64,000 nucleotides of DNA from Olleya aquimaris (GTDB taxonomy: Bacteria; Bacteroidota; Bacteroidia; Flavobacteriales; Flavobacteriaceae). A program made the position numbers and the translations under genes. This document shows, piece after piece, positions 25,448 to 35,241 of this stretch; within the stretch, counting starts at the first letter, position 1; each line of letters starts with the position of its first letter. The DNA lies in the NCBI RefSeq assembly GCF_003259525.1, contig NZ_QLLO01000004.1, forward strand, positions 124,001 to 188,000, given 5' to 3'. The notes beneath the pieces are model-generated. The model had not been told where the DNA came from and made no database searches. It saw only the letters and a list, made by a program, of their open reading frames with translations.

Positions 25448-26737
25448 TTATAATGTAATATTAAATGTAAATTTTAATGCAATATTGTCTTCTTCTCTAG
25501 ATAAATGGTAAGCACCATATCTGTATGTGACACTTAAGCCAAAGCCAAAAAGTAGTTTATTAATTTCGAAACCACTTTCTGTGTAACCGTGTTTTAAGGT
25601 TTCAAAGTTAACATTTTGATGCCTTCCTATATTATTCATATTTCCAATTGCATAACGCGAGACTAATACCAATTGAGGGTTGAAGCGTTTTGCTATTGCA
25701 AAGGGTTTAACATAATGTTTGATGACTAAAGTAGAAAAGCGGTCCGAGAAAAACTCGTTAAAATACATAGTTTCAAAACTATTAATACCTGCTACAGAAA
25801 ATCGTTGAAGTATGGTTTCTTTGGTAATATTATTAGGGTAAGCATGATATAAATGAGTTAAAGGTGCATCACCATGTGCAATTCCAGCAGATAATGTACC
25901 AATGGTGTAGGAGTCTTTATTTAATTTAATTTTATGAATGGTTCTAAAATCTATTTTCGAAAAATTGAAATCTGCATTAAACACATCCTTAAAACTCTTG
26001 GTGTATTGTAACGTAAATTTTGGATACCCTTGATTGGTACTAGTTGTACCATCTTCTAATTGTTCTGTTGAATTAAAAGGGTCCCATTGTAACGCTATTT
26101 TTGCGGTAGAGGTTTCAAAACCACTATAATTCTTATTGTCCAGGACATAATTATAATCATAGGTTGGTCTAATATTACTTACTGCAAGTTCAGCTTTAGT
26201 GTATAATTTAGGATTTAATTCATGTTCTATGGATATAGCAGAAGTAATGTGTTTATGAAATAAATCGATATTAAGTAATCGTGGTTCAAAAAAAGAAAAG
26301 GACCTACCATCTGTTAAAAAAGCAGAACTTCCTGTTTCTTTTAAATCGTCTATATAAGAAACATTAACCCAGGTTTTTGTATCAGGATTTACTCTGAAAC
26401 CACCGCCAATTTTATATTTAAAACTATCATCTCTAAACCCATATACAAGGTAGGAATCTATTCTAAATTTTTCAGAAAACGCTTCATTAGTAATACCTCC
26501 TAATCCTGTTCTAAATCCTTCGTATTGGTTAAATTTGATAAGATATCTTAGGTCAAAATTCCAGACTTTAGTTGGGAAAAACCCATTGCCAATTTGTTTT
26601 AATAATTCGCCAGATTTAGTAGTATCATTGACTTTTAAATTTTTTTCTTTTGGTTCTTGTGCATGGACAATTGTTATACTTAAAAAGCATAAAATAACCA
26701 GTAGATATTTAAATGTTGAAGAATTATAGTGCTGCAT
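25448..26737 (-). CDS. outer-membrane beta-barrel protein of unknown function
   Basis: The 429-residue protein has a signal peptide (about 1-27, VILCFLSITIVHAQ) and alternating amphipathic strands throughout, ending in NIALKFTFNITL. It resembles the barrel part of larger DUF5686-like proteins, without the N-terminal part. Its start overlaps the end of the thioredoxin-like gene by 14 bp, so the two are coupled. No function can be assigned. Confidence 0.65.
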   Translation of the reverse strand: MQHYNSSTFKYLLVILCFLSITIVHAQEPKEKNLKVNDTTKSGELLKQIGNGFFPTKVWNFDLRYLIKFNQYEGFRTGLGGITNEAFSEKFRIDSYLVYGFRDDSFKYKIGGGFRVNPDTKTWVNVSYIDDLKETGSSAFLTDGRSFSFFEPRLLNIDLFHKHITSAISIEHELNPKLYTKAELAVSNIRPTYDYNYVLDNKNYSGFETSTAKIALQWDPFNSTEQLEDGTTSTNQGYPKFTLQYTKSFKDVFNADFNFSKIDFRTIHKIKLNKDSYTIGTLSAGIAHGDAPLTHLYHAYPNNITKETILQRFSVAGINSFETMYFNEFFSDRFSTLVIKHYVKPFAIAKRFNPQLVLVSRYAIGNMNNIGRHQNVNFETLKHGYTESGFEINKLLFGFGLSVTYRYGAYHLSREEDNIALKFTFNITL

Positions 26738-27461
26738 TGATGGCTTTTGTAAGAACAGATTTAATATTGGTTCTAAAACCTACTTCCTTTGCTACTATTT
26801 TACCTTTTTTGTCAATAACAATGCTTGTAGGGAAACTATTAACAGCAAACAAAGAGACCACATCATTTGCATTTGGTACAATAGTAAATGTAAAGTCTTG
26901 CTCTTCTAAAAATTGTTCGACAATATCTTTTTGGTTAAACGTAATAGCTAAAAACTTTACGTTTTTATCTTTAAAACTCTCAGTTAGTTTATTTAATTCT
27001 GGCATTTCTTGAATGCAAGGACCGCATTTAGTAAACCAAAAATTAAGCACAACCACTTGTCCTTGTAAATCTGATAATTTAAAGGTGTTTCCGTCTAAAT
27101 CAGTAGCAATAAAATCTAACGCTTTTTCACCTTTTGTAAACTCGGCTTCAGGGTTTTTAGCCACTTTATTATCTTTAGCTTTGACTCTTTTAAATACTAT
27201 GGATTTTAGCTTATTGTCTTTATCCACATAAAACAGAGGTTTAAAATCAGAATTTGTCATCAATTCTACTTGAGACTTGGGTAATAGTTTTCCTTTTTCA
27301 TTAAACAATAAAACATCTGGAGTTATCATAATTTCCATAGTTTTAATTTCTTCATCTGTTAGCAGACGTTGATCTTTAGGTATAAACTTATAGTCTTGAG
27401 CTTGAAGTAATCCAAACACCATGAAGGTTAAAACAAAACAGAAGGACTTTAAAAACTTCAT
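26724..27461 (-). CDS. secreted TlpA-like thioredoxin-fold protein
   Basis: The 245-residue protein has a signal peptide (MKFLKSFCFVLTFMVFGLLQA). The region ~30-105 is unassigned. A peroxiredoxin/TlpA-like domain covers ~106-245 (GEKALDFIATDLDGNTFKLSDL, NFWFTKCGPCIQEMPELNKL). The CxxC pair is Cys-Gly-Pro-Cys, normal for a disulfide reductase. It acts outside the cytoplasm, perhaps as a thiol reductant. It is coupled by overlap to the downstream barrel protein. Confidence 0.87.
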   Translation of the reverse strand: MKFLKSFCFVLTFMVFGLLQAQDYKFIPKDQRLLTDEEIKTMEIMITPDVLLFNEKGKLLPKSQVELMTNSDFKPLFYVDKDNKLKSIVFKRVKAKDNKVAKNPEAEFTKGEKALDFIATDLDGNTFKLSDLQGQVVVLNFWFTKCGPCIQEMPELNKLTESFKDKNVKFLAITFNQKDIVEQFLEEQDFTFTIVPNANDVVSLFAVNSFPTSIVIDKKGKIVAKEVGFRTNIKSVLTKAINAAL

Positions 27462-27511
27462 AATTGGTAATTTAGTTAAAACAATACAACGTAAAAACTT
27501 TGTAAAAGGTA

Positions 27512-27540
27512 TAAAAAAAGCGACTTGTTAGTCGCTTTTT
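27512..27540 (-). terminator. terminator after frr
   Basis: The perfect stem AAAAAGCGAC/GTCGCTTTTT with a 6-nt loop has T on the - strand side. It lies just after the frr stop. Confidence 0.85.
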
Positions 27541-27546
27541 GAAGAG

Positions 27547-28104
27547 TTATACAGTCATAATCTCTGCTTCTTTATTAGATAAAATGTCGTCAATTTTTTT
27601 AACGTATTTATCTGTCAATGCTTGTACGTCTGCTTCTGCGTTTTTTTGTAAATCTTCAGATGCGTCTTCTGCTTTTTTAATATCGTTATTAGCTTCTTTT
27701 CGTGCGTTTCTAACACCTACTTTAGCGTCTTCAGCTTCCGCTTTAGCTTGTTTTGCTAAGTCACGTCTACGTTCTTCTGTTAAAGGCGGAACGTTAATTA
27801 TAATACTTTCTCCATTATTCATAGGGTTAAATCCTAGGTTTGCTACCATAATAGCTTTTTCAATTTCTTGAAGCATACCTTTTTCCCAAGGTTGAACTGT
27901 AATAGTTCTACCATCTGGAGTATTAACGTTTGCGACTTGACTTAACGGTGTTTGAGAACCGTAATAATCAACCATCACGCTACCTAACATAGCTGGACTA
28001 GCTTTTCCAGCTCTAATATTTACAAATTGCTTTTCTAGATGCTTAATGGCTTTGTCCATTGCTTCTTTAGCAGTATCTATAATAAATGTAATTTCTTCGT
28101 TCAT
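27547..28104 (-). CDS. frr: ribosome recycling factor
   Basis: The 185-residue protein releases ribosomes from mRNA after termination together with EF-G. The long helical domain includes AMDKAIKHLEKQFVNIRAGKASP, then LTEERRRDLAKQAKAEAEDAKVGVRNARKEAN, which are the standard RRF signatures. Its length matches the family exactly. It lies downstream of pyrH across a 210-bp gap. Confidence 0.98.
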   Translation of the reverse strand: MNEEITFIIDTAKEAMDKAIKHLEKQFVNIRAGKASPAMLGSVMVDYYGSQTPLSQVANVNTPDGRTITVQPWEKGMLQEIEKAIMVANLGFNPMNNGESIIINVPPLTEERRRDLAKQAKAEAEDAKVGVRNARKEANNDIKKAEDASEDLQKNAEADVQALTDKYVKKIDDILSNKEAEIMTV

Positions 28105-28235
28105 TGTAATGTCATTTAATATTGAATGGCTTTCAAAAAGCGAGCCAAAATATTTTAAATTGTCTGTTTAATCTTAATACTAAAATAATTAATTTTTAAA
28201 ATAAAGACGAATTAACTTTTTAAAATTGCTTTGTC

Positions 28236-28257
28236 ATGCTAAGCGCAGTCAAAGCGC
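28236..28257. repeat. REP-like palindrome between frr and pyrH
   Basis: The sequence ATGCTAAGCGCAGTCAAAGCGC is an imperfect copy of the ATGCTGAGCG.AGTC.AAGCAT element. A second inverted repeat TTCCTGC/GCAGGAA lies close by at 28293-28310. Confidence 0.55.
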
Positions 28258-28314
28258 AATAATAGTCTTAAAATTTGAAATTATCAATCAGATTCCTGCC
28301 TGCGCAGGAAATTG

Positions 28315-29022
28315 TTATAAACTTACTTGTGTTCCGATATTTTCTCCAGAAACGACTTTCATTAAGTTACCAGTTGTATTCATATCAAATACAATAATTG
28401 GTAAATCGTTTTCTTGACTTAAAGTAAATGCTGTAGTATCCATTACCTTTAATCCTTTGCGTAATACATCATCAAAAGTAATGTGATCAAATTTAATTGC
28501 CGAACTGTCTTTTTCTGGGTCAGCATTATAAATTCCATCTACACGTGTACCTTTTAAAATAACATCTGCTTCAATCTCTATTGCTCTTAATACTGCAGCA
28601 GAATCTGTTGTAAAATAAGGGTTACCTGTTCCTCCACCAAAAATAACTACACGTCCTTTTTTTAGATGGCTCATTGCTTTTCTGCGTATAAAAGGTTCTG
28701 CAACTTCGTTTATTTTTATAGCAGTTTGTAATCTAGTTTTAACACCTGCATCTTCTAAAGCTTGTTGTAGTGCTAATCCGTTAATTACTGTTGCTAGCAT
28801 TCCCATATGGTCGCCTTGTACACGATCCATACCATTCATAGCACCTGCAACACCTCTAAAAATGTTTCCACCACCAATTACAATAGCCACTTCAATTCCT
28901 TTTTCGGTGACTGCTTTAATTTCTTCTGCGTATTCTGATAAACGTTCGGGATCTATACCATACTGGCGATTTCCCATTAAAGCTTCACCTGATAATTTAA
29001 GGAGTATTCTTTTATATTTCAT
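28315..29022 (-). CDS. pyrH: UMP kinase
   Basis: The 235-residue enzyme phosphorylates UMP in pyrimidine nucleotide synthesis. Key sequences are [14 protein letters not shown] (Lys-binding start), [13 protein letters not shown], and [14 protein letters not shown], with the family [21 protein letters not shown]. It is a homohexameric kinase of the amino-acid kinase fold. The gap to tsf (220 bp) carries another palindrome. Confidence 0.98.
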   Translation of the reverse strand: MKYKRILLKLSGEALMGNRQYGIDPERLSEYAEEIKAVTEKGIEVAIVIGGGNIFRGVAGAMNGMDRVQGDHMGMLATVINGLALQQALEDAGVKTRLQTAIKINEVAEPFIRRKAMSHLKKGRVVIFGGGTGNPYFTTDSAAVLRAIEIEADVILKGTRVDGIYNADPEKDSSAIKFDHITFDDVLRKGLKVMDTTAFTLSQENDLPIIVFDMNTTGNLMKVVSGENIGTQVSL

Positions 29023-29153
29023 AGTCTAATCTAACGATTATGAGTTTCCCAATTTTTGAGGGAACAAGAGTTTGACAAAGCTACACATTTTTTTTATTTT
29101 TTTGGAATGAATATATCTCTGTTGTAATTCTTTTTTCTGTCATTAAATCGCAT

Positions 29154-29190
29154 AAAAAAACCACTAACTCTGTAGTAGAGTAGTGGTTTT
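29154..29190 (-). terminator. terminator after tsf
   Basis: The stem AAAACCACTA/TAGTGGTTTT, with inner pairs from ACTC/GAGT, is followed by T on the - strand. It lies about 50 bp after the tsf stop. Confidence 0.8.
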
Positions 29191-29206
29191 ATATATTAAA
29201 ATTGAG

Positions 29207-29227
29207 ATTCTTCGCTATACTCAGAAT
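29207..29227. repeat. REP-like palindrome after tsf
   Basis: ATTCT and AGAAT arms enclose TCGCTATACTC, a diverged member of the same dispersed family. Confidence 0.5.
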
Positions 29228-29242
29228 GACAACTAGGATTTG

Positions 29243-30202
29243 TTATCCTAAAGACACACGTTTAAAACCTGTAACTTCAACGTTTTTAGATGCTACATAA
29301 TCTGCAACAGTCATTTTTTCGTCTTTGATAAACTTCTGGTCAAGTAAACATTGTTCTTGATCTAAAGTCGTGTTATCAGAAATAAAACGATCCATTTTTC
29401 CTGGTAAGATTTTGTCCCAGATTTGTTCTGGCTTACCTTCTGCTTTTAATTCTGCTTTAGCATCCGCTTCAGCTTGAGCTAAAACTTCTGGAGTTAATTG
29501 AGACATAGAAATGTACTGAGGTACATTTTTAAGTGTCTTACCTAAACGTGCTAATTCTTCGTTGTCTTTTTCGATAACTGCAATTCTAGCTTCAGTTTCT
29601 GAAGCGACAAATGCAGGATCAAAATCTTTGTAAGATAAAGTTGTTGCTCCCATAGATGCTACTTGCATTGCTACGTCTTTAGCTACAGTTTCATCTTCTT
29701 GAGATAAACCAACTAAAGCTCCAATTTTATTGATGTGAACGTAAGATCCAACATAAGGTGCTTCTAATTTTTCAAAAGCGTTGATTTCTAATTTTTCACC
29801 AATTACACCAGTTTGCTCAACTAATTTTTCTGCAACGGTCATACCACCAAAATCTGATGCTAAGAAATCTTCTTTATTATCAAAGTTGATTGCTTTTTCA
29901 GCCATTTGGTTTGCTAATGCTAAGAAGTTTTCGTTTTTACCAACAAAATCTGTTTCACATCCTAAAACGATAGCTACACCTACAGTGTTGTTATCATTAA
30001 TTTTTACTGCAGCAGCACCTTCAGAAGAGTCTCTGTCAGCTCTTTTTTCTGCTACTTTTTGTCCTTTTTTACGTAATACATCGATTGCTGCATCAAAATC
30101 ACCTCCAGCTTCTACTAAGGCTTTTTTACAATCCATCATACCTGCACCAGTAGCTTTTCTTAATTTATTTACTTCTGCTGCTGAAATTTTTACTTCACTC
30201 AT
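29243..30202 (-). CDS. tsf: elongation factor Ts
   Basis: The 319-residue guanine nucleotide exchange factor of EF-Tu has an N-terminal UBA-like region with VNKLRKATGAGMMDCKKALVEAGGD, then NENFLALANQMAEKA and the coiled-coil and core parts. It is longer than the E. coli protein, as is usual in Bacteroidota. The gene is directly downstream of rpsB. Confidence 0.98.
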   Translation of the reverse strand: MSEVKISAAEVNKLRKATGAGMMDCKKALVEAGGDFDAAIDVLRKKGQKVAEKRADRDSSEGAAAVKINDNNTVGVAIVLGCETDFVGKNENFLALANQMAEKAINFDNKEDFLASDFGGMTVAEKLVEQTGVIGEKLEINAFEKLEAPYVGSYVHINKIGALVGLSQEDETVAKDVAMQVASMGATTLSYKDFDPAFVASETEARIAVIEKDNEELARLGKTLKNVPQYISMSQLTPEVLAQAEADAKAELKAEGKPEQIWDKILPGKMDRFISDNTTLDQEQCLLDQKFIKDEKMTVADYVASKNVEVTGFKRVSLG

Positions 30203-30246
30203 AATAAGTATAATTTAAAAAAAGTCGTTTAATTTATTTCAATAAC

Positions 30247-30264
30247 CCTTCGACTGAGCTCAGG
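30247..30264. repeat. REP-like palindrome between rpsB and tsf
   Basis: CCTTCGACTGAGCTCAGG has short CCT/AGG arms and the conserved TCGACT and CTCAG parts of the family. Confidence 0.55.
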
Positions 30265-30310
30265 ACAAGAGAAAAATTAAACGACTTGTTTGTGTTTTGA
30301 AATAGTTATT

Positions 30311-31081
30311 TTATTCTTCTTCCTCTTTTTTAGCTGCTGCTGCTTTTTTAGGAGCTGCTTTATCTGCTTTAGCTGCTTCTTTATTAGCTTTTTCAGCTTT
30401 ACGCTCGTTAAGTCCGTTAGTAATAGCGTCTGTAACGTGCGTTAAAATTTTATCAATAGATTTAGAAGCATCGTCGTTTGCTGGTATTACGTAATCTACC
30501 TGACGTGGATCAGAGTTAGTATCTACCATTGCAAAAATTGGAATGTTTAATTTTTGAGCTTCTTTAATCGCGATGTGCTCACGCTTAATATCTACAACAA
30601 ATAAAGCACCTGGTAAACGTGTCATGTCAACGATAGACCCTAAGTTTTTTTCTAACTTAGCTCTTAAACGGTCAACTTGTAAACGTTCTTTTTTAGATAA
30701 GGTTAAAAAGGTACCGTCTTTTTTCATTCTATCAATAGTCGCCATCTTTTTGATTGCTTTACGGATAGTTACAAAGTTAGTTAACATTCCACCTGGCCAT
30801 CTTTCAGTAATGTAAGGCATATTAATGTTACCAGCTTTTTCTGCTACGATATCTTTTGCTTGCTTTTTTGTTGCAACAAATAAAATTTTACGACCAGAAG
30901 CTGCAATTTTTGCTAATGCATCTCCAGCTTCTTCAATTTTAGCTGCTGTTTTGTATAGATTTATAATATGGATACCGTTACGCTCCATATATACGTAAGG
31001 CGCCATGTTTGGATCCCACTTACGTGTTAGGTGACCGAAGTGTACACCTGCTTCAAGTAATTCTTTTACTTCTACTGCCAT
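30311..31081 (-). CDS. rpsB: 30S ribosomal protein S2
   Basis: The 256-residue protein has the S2 signatures [17 protein letters not shown] (start region), [18 protein letters not shown] and [14 protein letters not shown] Lys/Ala/Glu-rich tail follows, as often in Bacteroidota. An in-frame ATG 11 codons upstream (31114) was not used, because the family starts at MAVEVKELL. Confidence 0.98.
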   Translation of the reverse strand: MAVEVKELLEAGVHFGHLTRKWDPNMAPYVYMERNGIHIINLYKTAAKIEEAGDALAKIAASGRKILFVATKKQAKDIVAEKAGNINMPYITERWPGGMLTNFVTIRKAIKKMATIDRMKKDGTFLTLSKKERLQVDRLRAKLEKNLGSIVDMTRLPGALFVVDIKREHIAIKEAQKLNIPIFAMVDTNSDPRQVDYVIPANDDASKSIDKILTHVTDAITNGLNERKAEKANKEAAKADKAAPKKAAAAKKEEEE

Positions 31082-31227
31082 TTTGTAATAGTTTACGTTC
31101 TGTTGAATTAGCAATAATTAAGTGGTCATAATTATAAATCGCCTTAATTATTTAGATGCTAAACTAAATCCTGTCTTTTGGACTAGGACAACAATAACTA
31201 GTTTAAATTTTTGTTTTGTGAAATGAG

Positions 31228-31248
31228 ATGCTTCGACAAGCTCAGCAT
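31228..31248. repeat. REP-like palindrome between rpsI and rpsB
   Basis: ATGCTTCGACAAGCTCAGCAT has perfect ATGCT/AGCAT arms around the TCGACAAGCTC core. Confidence 0.6.
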
Positions 31249-31265
31249 GACAAATCGAAATAATA

Positions 31266-31652
31266 TTAACGTTTCGAGAATTGGAATTTTTTACGCGCTT
31301 TTTTCTGTCCGAATTTTTTACGCTCTACCATTCTTGGGTCTCTAGTTAATAATCCTTCAGGTTTAAGAATCCCTCTGTTTTCGTCATTTAACTCGCACAT
31401 TGCACGAGAAATTGCTAAACGGATAGCTTCTGCTTGACCTGTAATACCTCCTCCAAATACATTTACTTTAATATCAAAGTTACCTTCATTTTCTGTTAAA
31501 GCTAATGGTTGGTTTACTTTGTATTGTAATGTTGCTGTATCGAAGTAGTCTTTAATGTCTTTTTTGTTAATCGTAATGTTTCCTTTTCCTTTAGAAAGGT
31601 ACACACGAGCAACTGCGGTCTTACGACGACCAATTTTGTGAATTACTTCCAT
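31266..31652 (-). CDS. rpsI: 30S ribosomal protein S9
   Basis: The 128-residue protein has IGRRKTAVARVYL at the start, GGGITGQAEAIRLAISRAM in the middle and the basic end RKKFGQKKARKKFQFSKR, which reaches the P-site tRNA. It overlaps the last base of rplM, the usual L13-S9 pair. Confidence 0.98.
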   Translation of the reverse strand: MEVIHKIGRRKTAVARVYLSKGKGNITINKKDIKDYFDTATLQYKVNQPLALTENEGNFDIKVNVFGGGITGQAEAIRLAISRAMCELNDENRGILKPEGLLTRDPRMVERKKFGQKKARKKFQFSKR

Positions 31653-32107
31653 TACTTGAATTCGTTTAAGTTAATTACTGTTGGTTTTTGTGCTTCATGT
31701 GTATGAGCTGAACCAACAACAACATTTAAATTACGGAATAAATCTGCACCTAATTTGTTTTTAGGTAACATTCCTTTTACTGATTTTTCTACTAATCTTG
31801 CTGGATCTTTTCCAAACAATTCTGTAGCAGTTAAACTTCTTTGACCACCTGGATAACCTGTGTGACGAATGTAAGTTTTGTCATTCCACTTGTTTCCTGT
31901 TAAGTTGATTTTTTCTGCATTGATAACAATGACGTTATCTCCACAATCAACGTGTGGTGTGAAGCTAGGCTTGTGTTTTCCTCTTAAAAGTTTTGCAACT
32001 TTAGAAGACAAACGCCCTAATGATTGACCTTCAGCATCTACTAAAACCCACTGCTTATCTGCAGTAACTTTATTAGCTGAAATCGTTTTGTAGCTTAATG
32101 TGTCCAC
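31652..32107 (-). CDS. rplM: 50S ribosomal protein L13 (GTG start)
   Basis: The 151-residue protein matches L13 with [42 protein letters not shown] and [12 protein letters not shown]. The start codon is GTG (GTG GAC ACA). The nearest upstream ATG reaches a stop after a few codons, so GTG is well supported. It heads the rplM-rpsI pair. Confidence 0.97.
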   Translation of the reverse strand: MDTLSYKTISANKVTADKQWVLVDAEGQSLGRLSSKVAKLLRGKHKPSFTPHVDCGDNVIVINAEKINLTGNKWNDKTYIRHTGYPGGQRSLTATELFGKDPARLVEKSVKGMLPKNKLGADLFRNLNVVVGSAHTHEAQKPTVINLNEFK

Positions 32108-32266
32108 GTTATTAATTATTTTTTATTAAACATTCCTCTCTCAAAAAGAGTTTGCAAATTTACGATTATATATTTGATTACCAAATAGTGAAAGGACTTT
32201 TATTTAATAAGTCTGTGGATATCTTTTTAGTGTAAAAAAACATGTGAAAATTAATGGCTTAAAACA

Positions 32267-33640
32267 TTAGTTAGTTGATTTGTTAGAATTAAAATGTGAT
32301 GGTTTATTAAAAATCTCCCAAAACAGTACACTAAATACAACAATATATTCAAACCCTATAATCCATAAATTCTCTATATTGTCTGCATTTGCATACGCCA
32401 AATAGCTTATAATTATTATATAACTCCACACGATAGGATACTTGTAATTAGTAAACACACTTAGAAGTAATATAGTTGCTATATACCAAGGATGTACAGT
32501 TGTACTAAATAATAAATAACAAGTCATTGCAAAAAGCATGCTAACAATTAAAGCATGCAGATTTTCATTTTTTCTTTTTAAAGCTAATATCCATATAATT
32601 ATGAAAACTAGTATGGGTAGAATTTTTCCAATAATAGTTATCTGGTTATATCCTGTAATTTGGTATCCAATAGCTCTTAATATATAATATATGCTAGCAT
32701 TAAACTCGAAATCACCAAACCATAAGCCTACCGTTTTTGAGTAGTTATTAATAAACTGCATTGAAAAATAAGGCGCAAATAGTAAAACGGTAATGCTACC
32801 AATAATAAGGTAAAAACTAATAAGTTTTTTGTAATCTATGGTATGATTACTTTGTCTAAACCATTTTATAAATAATGGCAAAAACAAAAGTGGTACTAAT
32901 TTAGTTGAAATTGATAAAGCAAAAACTATTGCTGACCATTTCCATTTATTAATGCTTAGCAAATACAAACTAAAGATTAAAAAGAATATCATGACACCCT
33001 CAAAATGAAGATTACCTGTCAGCTCTATTATTATAAATGGATTTAAAATATACCAGAATATTTTATGCTTTTTTAAACCCAGTTTTGTTAAAAGTTTACT
33101 TCCAAAATATAATGTCCCAATATCTGCTGCTATGATTATTAATCTTAATCCTATTACTGATCCTAAAATATTGGAAGTAGAAAACAGGTTGGCAATAATA
33201 AAAAATAACTGATTTATTGGAGGATAATTTGAAAAATGACTGGCATTTAATGCTTGCATTCCTTTTACAAGTTCCTGTGCTTGATTGATTGGAAATTGCC
33301 CATTGGAAATGAAGCTTTGAGGAGTGTATAAATAGGGATTAATACCTTGTAGAATAAGTCGTCCATCCCAAATAAAACGATAAAAATCTTGTGATAGATT
33401 TGGAATGGCTAACAAAAAGACTAGCCTGATAATAATGGCAATAGCCACTAATAATTTGAAATTGTTTTTGTTTTGTTGAACTATTTTATAAAAGCAAAAG
33501 AATAATCCAGAATATAGTAAGATGAGTTTAAGATGGTCAGTTCTAACCAAATCGTAAGCAAAAAGCCAGTACATAATTAGGCTTAGCACTATTAAAAGTG
33601 AAGTTGTTTTGCTAAATTTTAACCAAATAGTGTTAAACAT
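32267..33640 (-). CDS. polyprenyl-phosphate-dependent mannosyltransferase-like membrane protein (GT87-like)
   Basis: The 457-residue protein has about ten hydrophobic spans. A loop after the early spans reads NLSQDFYRFIWDGRLILQGINPYLYTP, the pattern of GT-C glycosyltransferases of the GT87/DUF2029 type, with the acidic pair in QDFYRFIWDG. These enzymes take mannose from a lipid-phosphate donor on the outer side of the membrane. Two GT2 enzymes follow on the same strand, and the second could make that donor, so the three genes may form one glycan pathway. The specific product is not known. Confidence 0.75.
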   Translation of the reverse strand: MFNTIWLKFSKTTSLLIVLSLIMYWLFAYDLVRTDHLKLILLYSGLFFCFYKIVQQNKNNFKLLVAIAIIIRLVFLLAIPNLSQDFYRFIWDGRLILQGINPYLYTPQSFISNGQFPINQAQELVKGMQALNASHFSNYPPINQLFFIIANLFSTSNILGSVIGLRLIIIAADIGTLYFGSKLLTKLGLKKHKIFWYILNPFIIIELTGNLHFEGVMIFFLIFSLYLLSINKWKWSAIVFALSISTKLVPLLFLPLFIKWFRQSNHTIDYKKLISFYLIIGSITVLLFAPYFSMQFINNYSKTVGLWFGDFEFNASIYYILRAIGYQITGYNQITIIGKILPILVFIIIWILALKRKNENLHALIVSMLFAMTCYLLFSTTVHPWYIATILLLSVFTNYKYPIVWSYIIIISYLAYANADNIENLWIIGFEYIVVFSVLFWEIFNKPSHFNSNKSTN

Positions 33641-33750
33641 AACGATTGCGTTAGCTGTAGAAGTGTTGTGTTAAAACATAAATTAATATAAGCTTAGATA
33701 TTACAATTAGCAGATTGGCAAGTCCTGCGTCCTCGCAATGACATTAATGA

Positions 33751-35241
33751 TTATGCTTTAGAGGTTAACGATTTAAAAAACACAAAACCAAATCCGATGG
33801 TTAACATTAAATGAAAAGGGAATAACCCAAAGTCACCTCCTTGGTCACCAACTATAAAAGCTAGATACATCCCAAAAGCAAAATATAACATTAAAGCACC
33901 TTCAAAAATAACGTGTACAGATATGTTTTTACGTAAATATTTGTTGCCTTTCCAACTATCTTTAAGCGTACTGATATTAAATTTTGGAGTACGTACAAAC
34001 TCACTTCGTTTGCCAATGTGACCTTCTAAAACTGCAATTGAGTTATGCAGTGAAAAGCCCATTGCTATTGAAAAGAAAGTAAAAAACAAAGCGATATACT
34101 TTAAAAAATCTTTAAACGTGTTTCCATGACTTTGTTTATACATTACCCAATAACACACAAAAAAGATTACAGTACTTAGTACAAAAAAGCTCATGACATA
34201 AAAGTATGGTCTTAAGTGTGCATATTCATTTTTTATGTAAAGCATTGGAATACTTAGTACTCCAACTATCAATACATTTAAAAACATTGTACTGTTTAAT
34301 AAATGTAATATACCATGTACTTTAGTTTTAGCCGAAATATTTTTGCTTTTAAGCACGCGACCTAACATTTTTCTAAAGTTTTCTGCGCCACCTTTATTCC
34401 ATCTAAATTGCTGTGATCTAGCAGCACTTATTACAACAGGTAATTCTGCAGGCGTTTCGACATTTTCTAAATATTTAAACTTCCAGTTTTTAAGTTGTGC
34501 TCTGTAACTTAAATCTAAATCTTCAGTTAAAGTATCACCTTCCCAATTTCCTGCATCTATTATACATTGCTTTCTCCACACTCCAGCTGTACCGTTAAAA
34601 TTAATAAAGTGACCTTTACTACTACGTCCAACTTGCTCTAAAGTAAAATGTGCATCTAACGCAAAAGCTTGTATTTTAGTTAATGTAGAATAATCTCTGT
34701 TTATGTGTCCCCAACGTGTTTGTACGACACCAATTTCTGGGTCTTTAAAATAAGGTATGGTCTTTTTTAACCAATCCGGTTGTGGTAAGAAATCGGCATC
34801 AAAAATAGCAATGTATTCTCCTTTTGCAATTTCTAATCCTTCCTTTAAAGCGCCTGCTTTAAAGCCTTGACGGTTAGTTCTGGTGATGTGTGATATGTCT
34901 AATCCTTGAGATTTAAGTTTTTCTACATGTGCTTTGGTTGTTGCTACGGTTTCGTCTGTAGAATCGTCCAATACTTGTATTTCTAACTTATCTTTAGGAT
35001 AGTCTATTAAAGCAATATTATCTAATAATCTATCCATAACATACAACTCGTTAAAGACAGGAAGCTGTATGGTTACAAAAGGGATTTCATCTGTATTATT
35101 TAGATTGAATTTGGGTCCATTATCTTTCTTTTTTTGCGCAGCAATATAATTGAACATTAAGTTTAATTGAGCCAAAGCATACAAGAAGATAAGTATGAGT
35201 GCAATGGTGTAAACAATAATAATTGTTGTTTCTATAATCAC
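33751..35241 (-). CDS. membrane glycosyltransferase, family 2 (cellulose-synthase-like)
   Basis: The 496-residue protein has one N-terminal span (~6-26). The GT2 catalytic domain contains FVTIQLPVFNELYVMDRLLD, IQVLDDSTDETVA (first Asp pair), AIFDADFLPQPDWL (DxD) and the QxxRW motif in QQFRWNKGGAENF (~290). Four or more spans follow. Such processive or dolichol-type enzymes add sugars at the inner membrane. Its start overlaps the stop of the next gene by 4 bp. Confidence 0.87.
   Translation of the reverse strand: MIIETTIIIVYTIALILIFLYALAQLNLMFNYIAAQKKKDNGPKFNLNNTDEIPFVTIQLPVFNELYVMDRLLDNIALIDYPKDKLEIQVLDDSTDETVATTKAHVEKLKSQGLDISHITRTNRQGFKAGALKEGLEIAKGEYIAIFDADFLPQPDWLKKTIPYFKDPEIGVVQTRWGHINRDYSTLTKIQAFALDAHFTLEQVGRSSKGHFINFNGTAGVWRKQCIIDAGNWEGDTLTEDLDLSYRAQLKNWKFKYLENVETPAELPVVISAARSQQFRWNKGGAENFRKMLGRVLKSKNISAKTKVHGILHLLNSTMFLNVLIVGVLSIPMLYIKNEYAHLRPYFYVMSFFVLSTVIFFVCYWVMYKQSHGNTFKDFLKYIALFFTFFSIAMGFSLHNSIAVLEGHIGKRSEFVRTPKFNISTLKDSWKGNKYLRKNISVHVIFEGALMLYFAFGMYLAFIVGDQGGDFGLFPFHLMLTIGFGFVFFKSLTSKA

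Noticed and set aside
33713-33742. Member of the REP-like family
   Set aside because: The sequence with GCGTCCTCGCAATGAC has only 4-bp arms and lacks the TCGACT core; it may be a different dispersed repeat.
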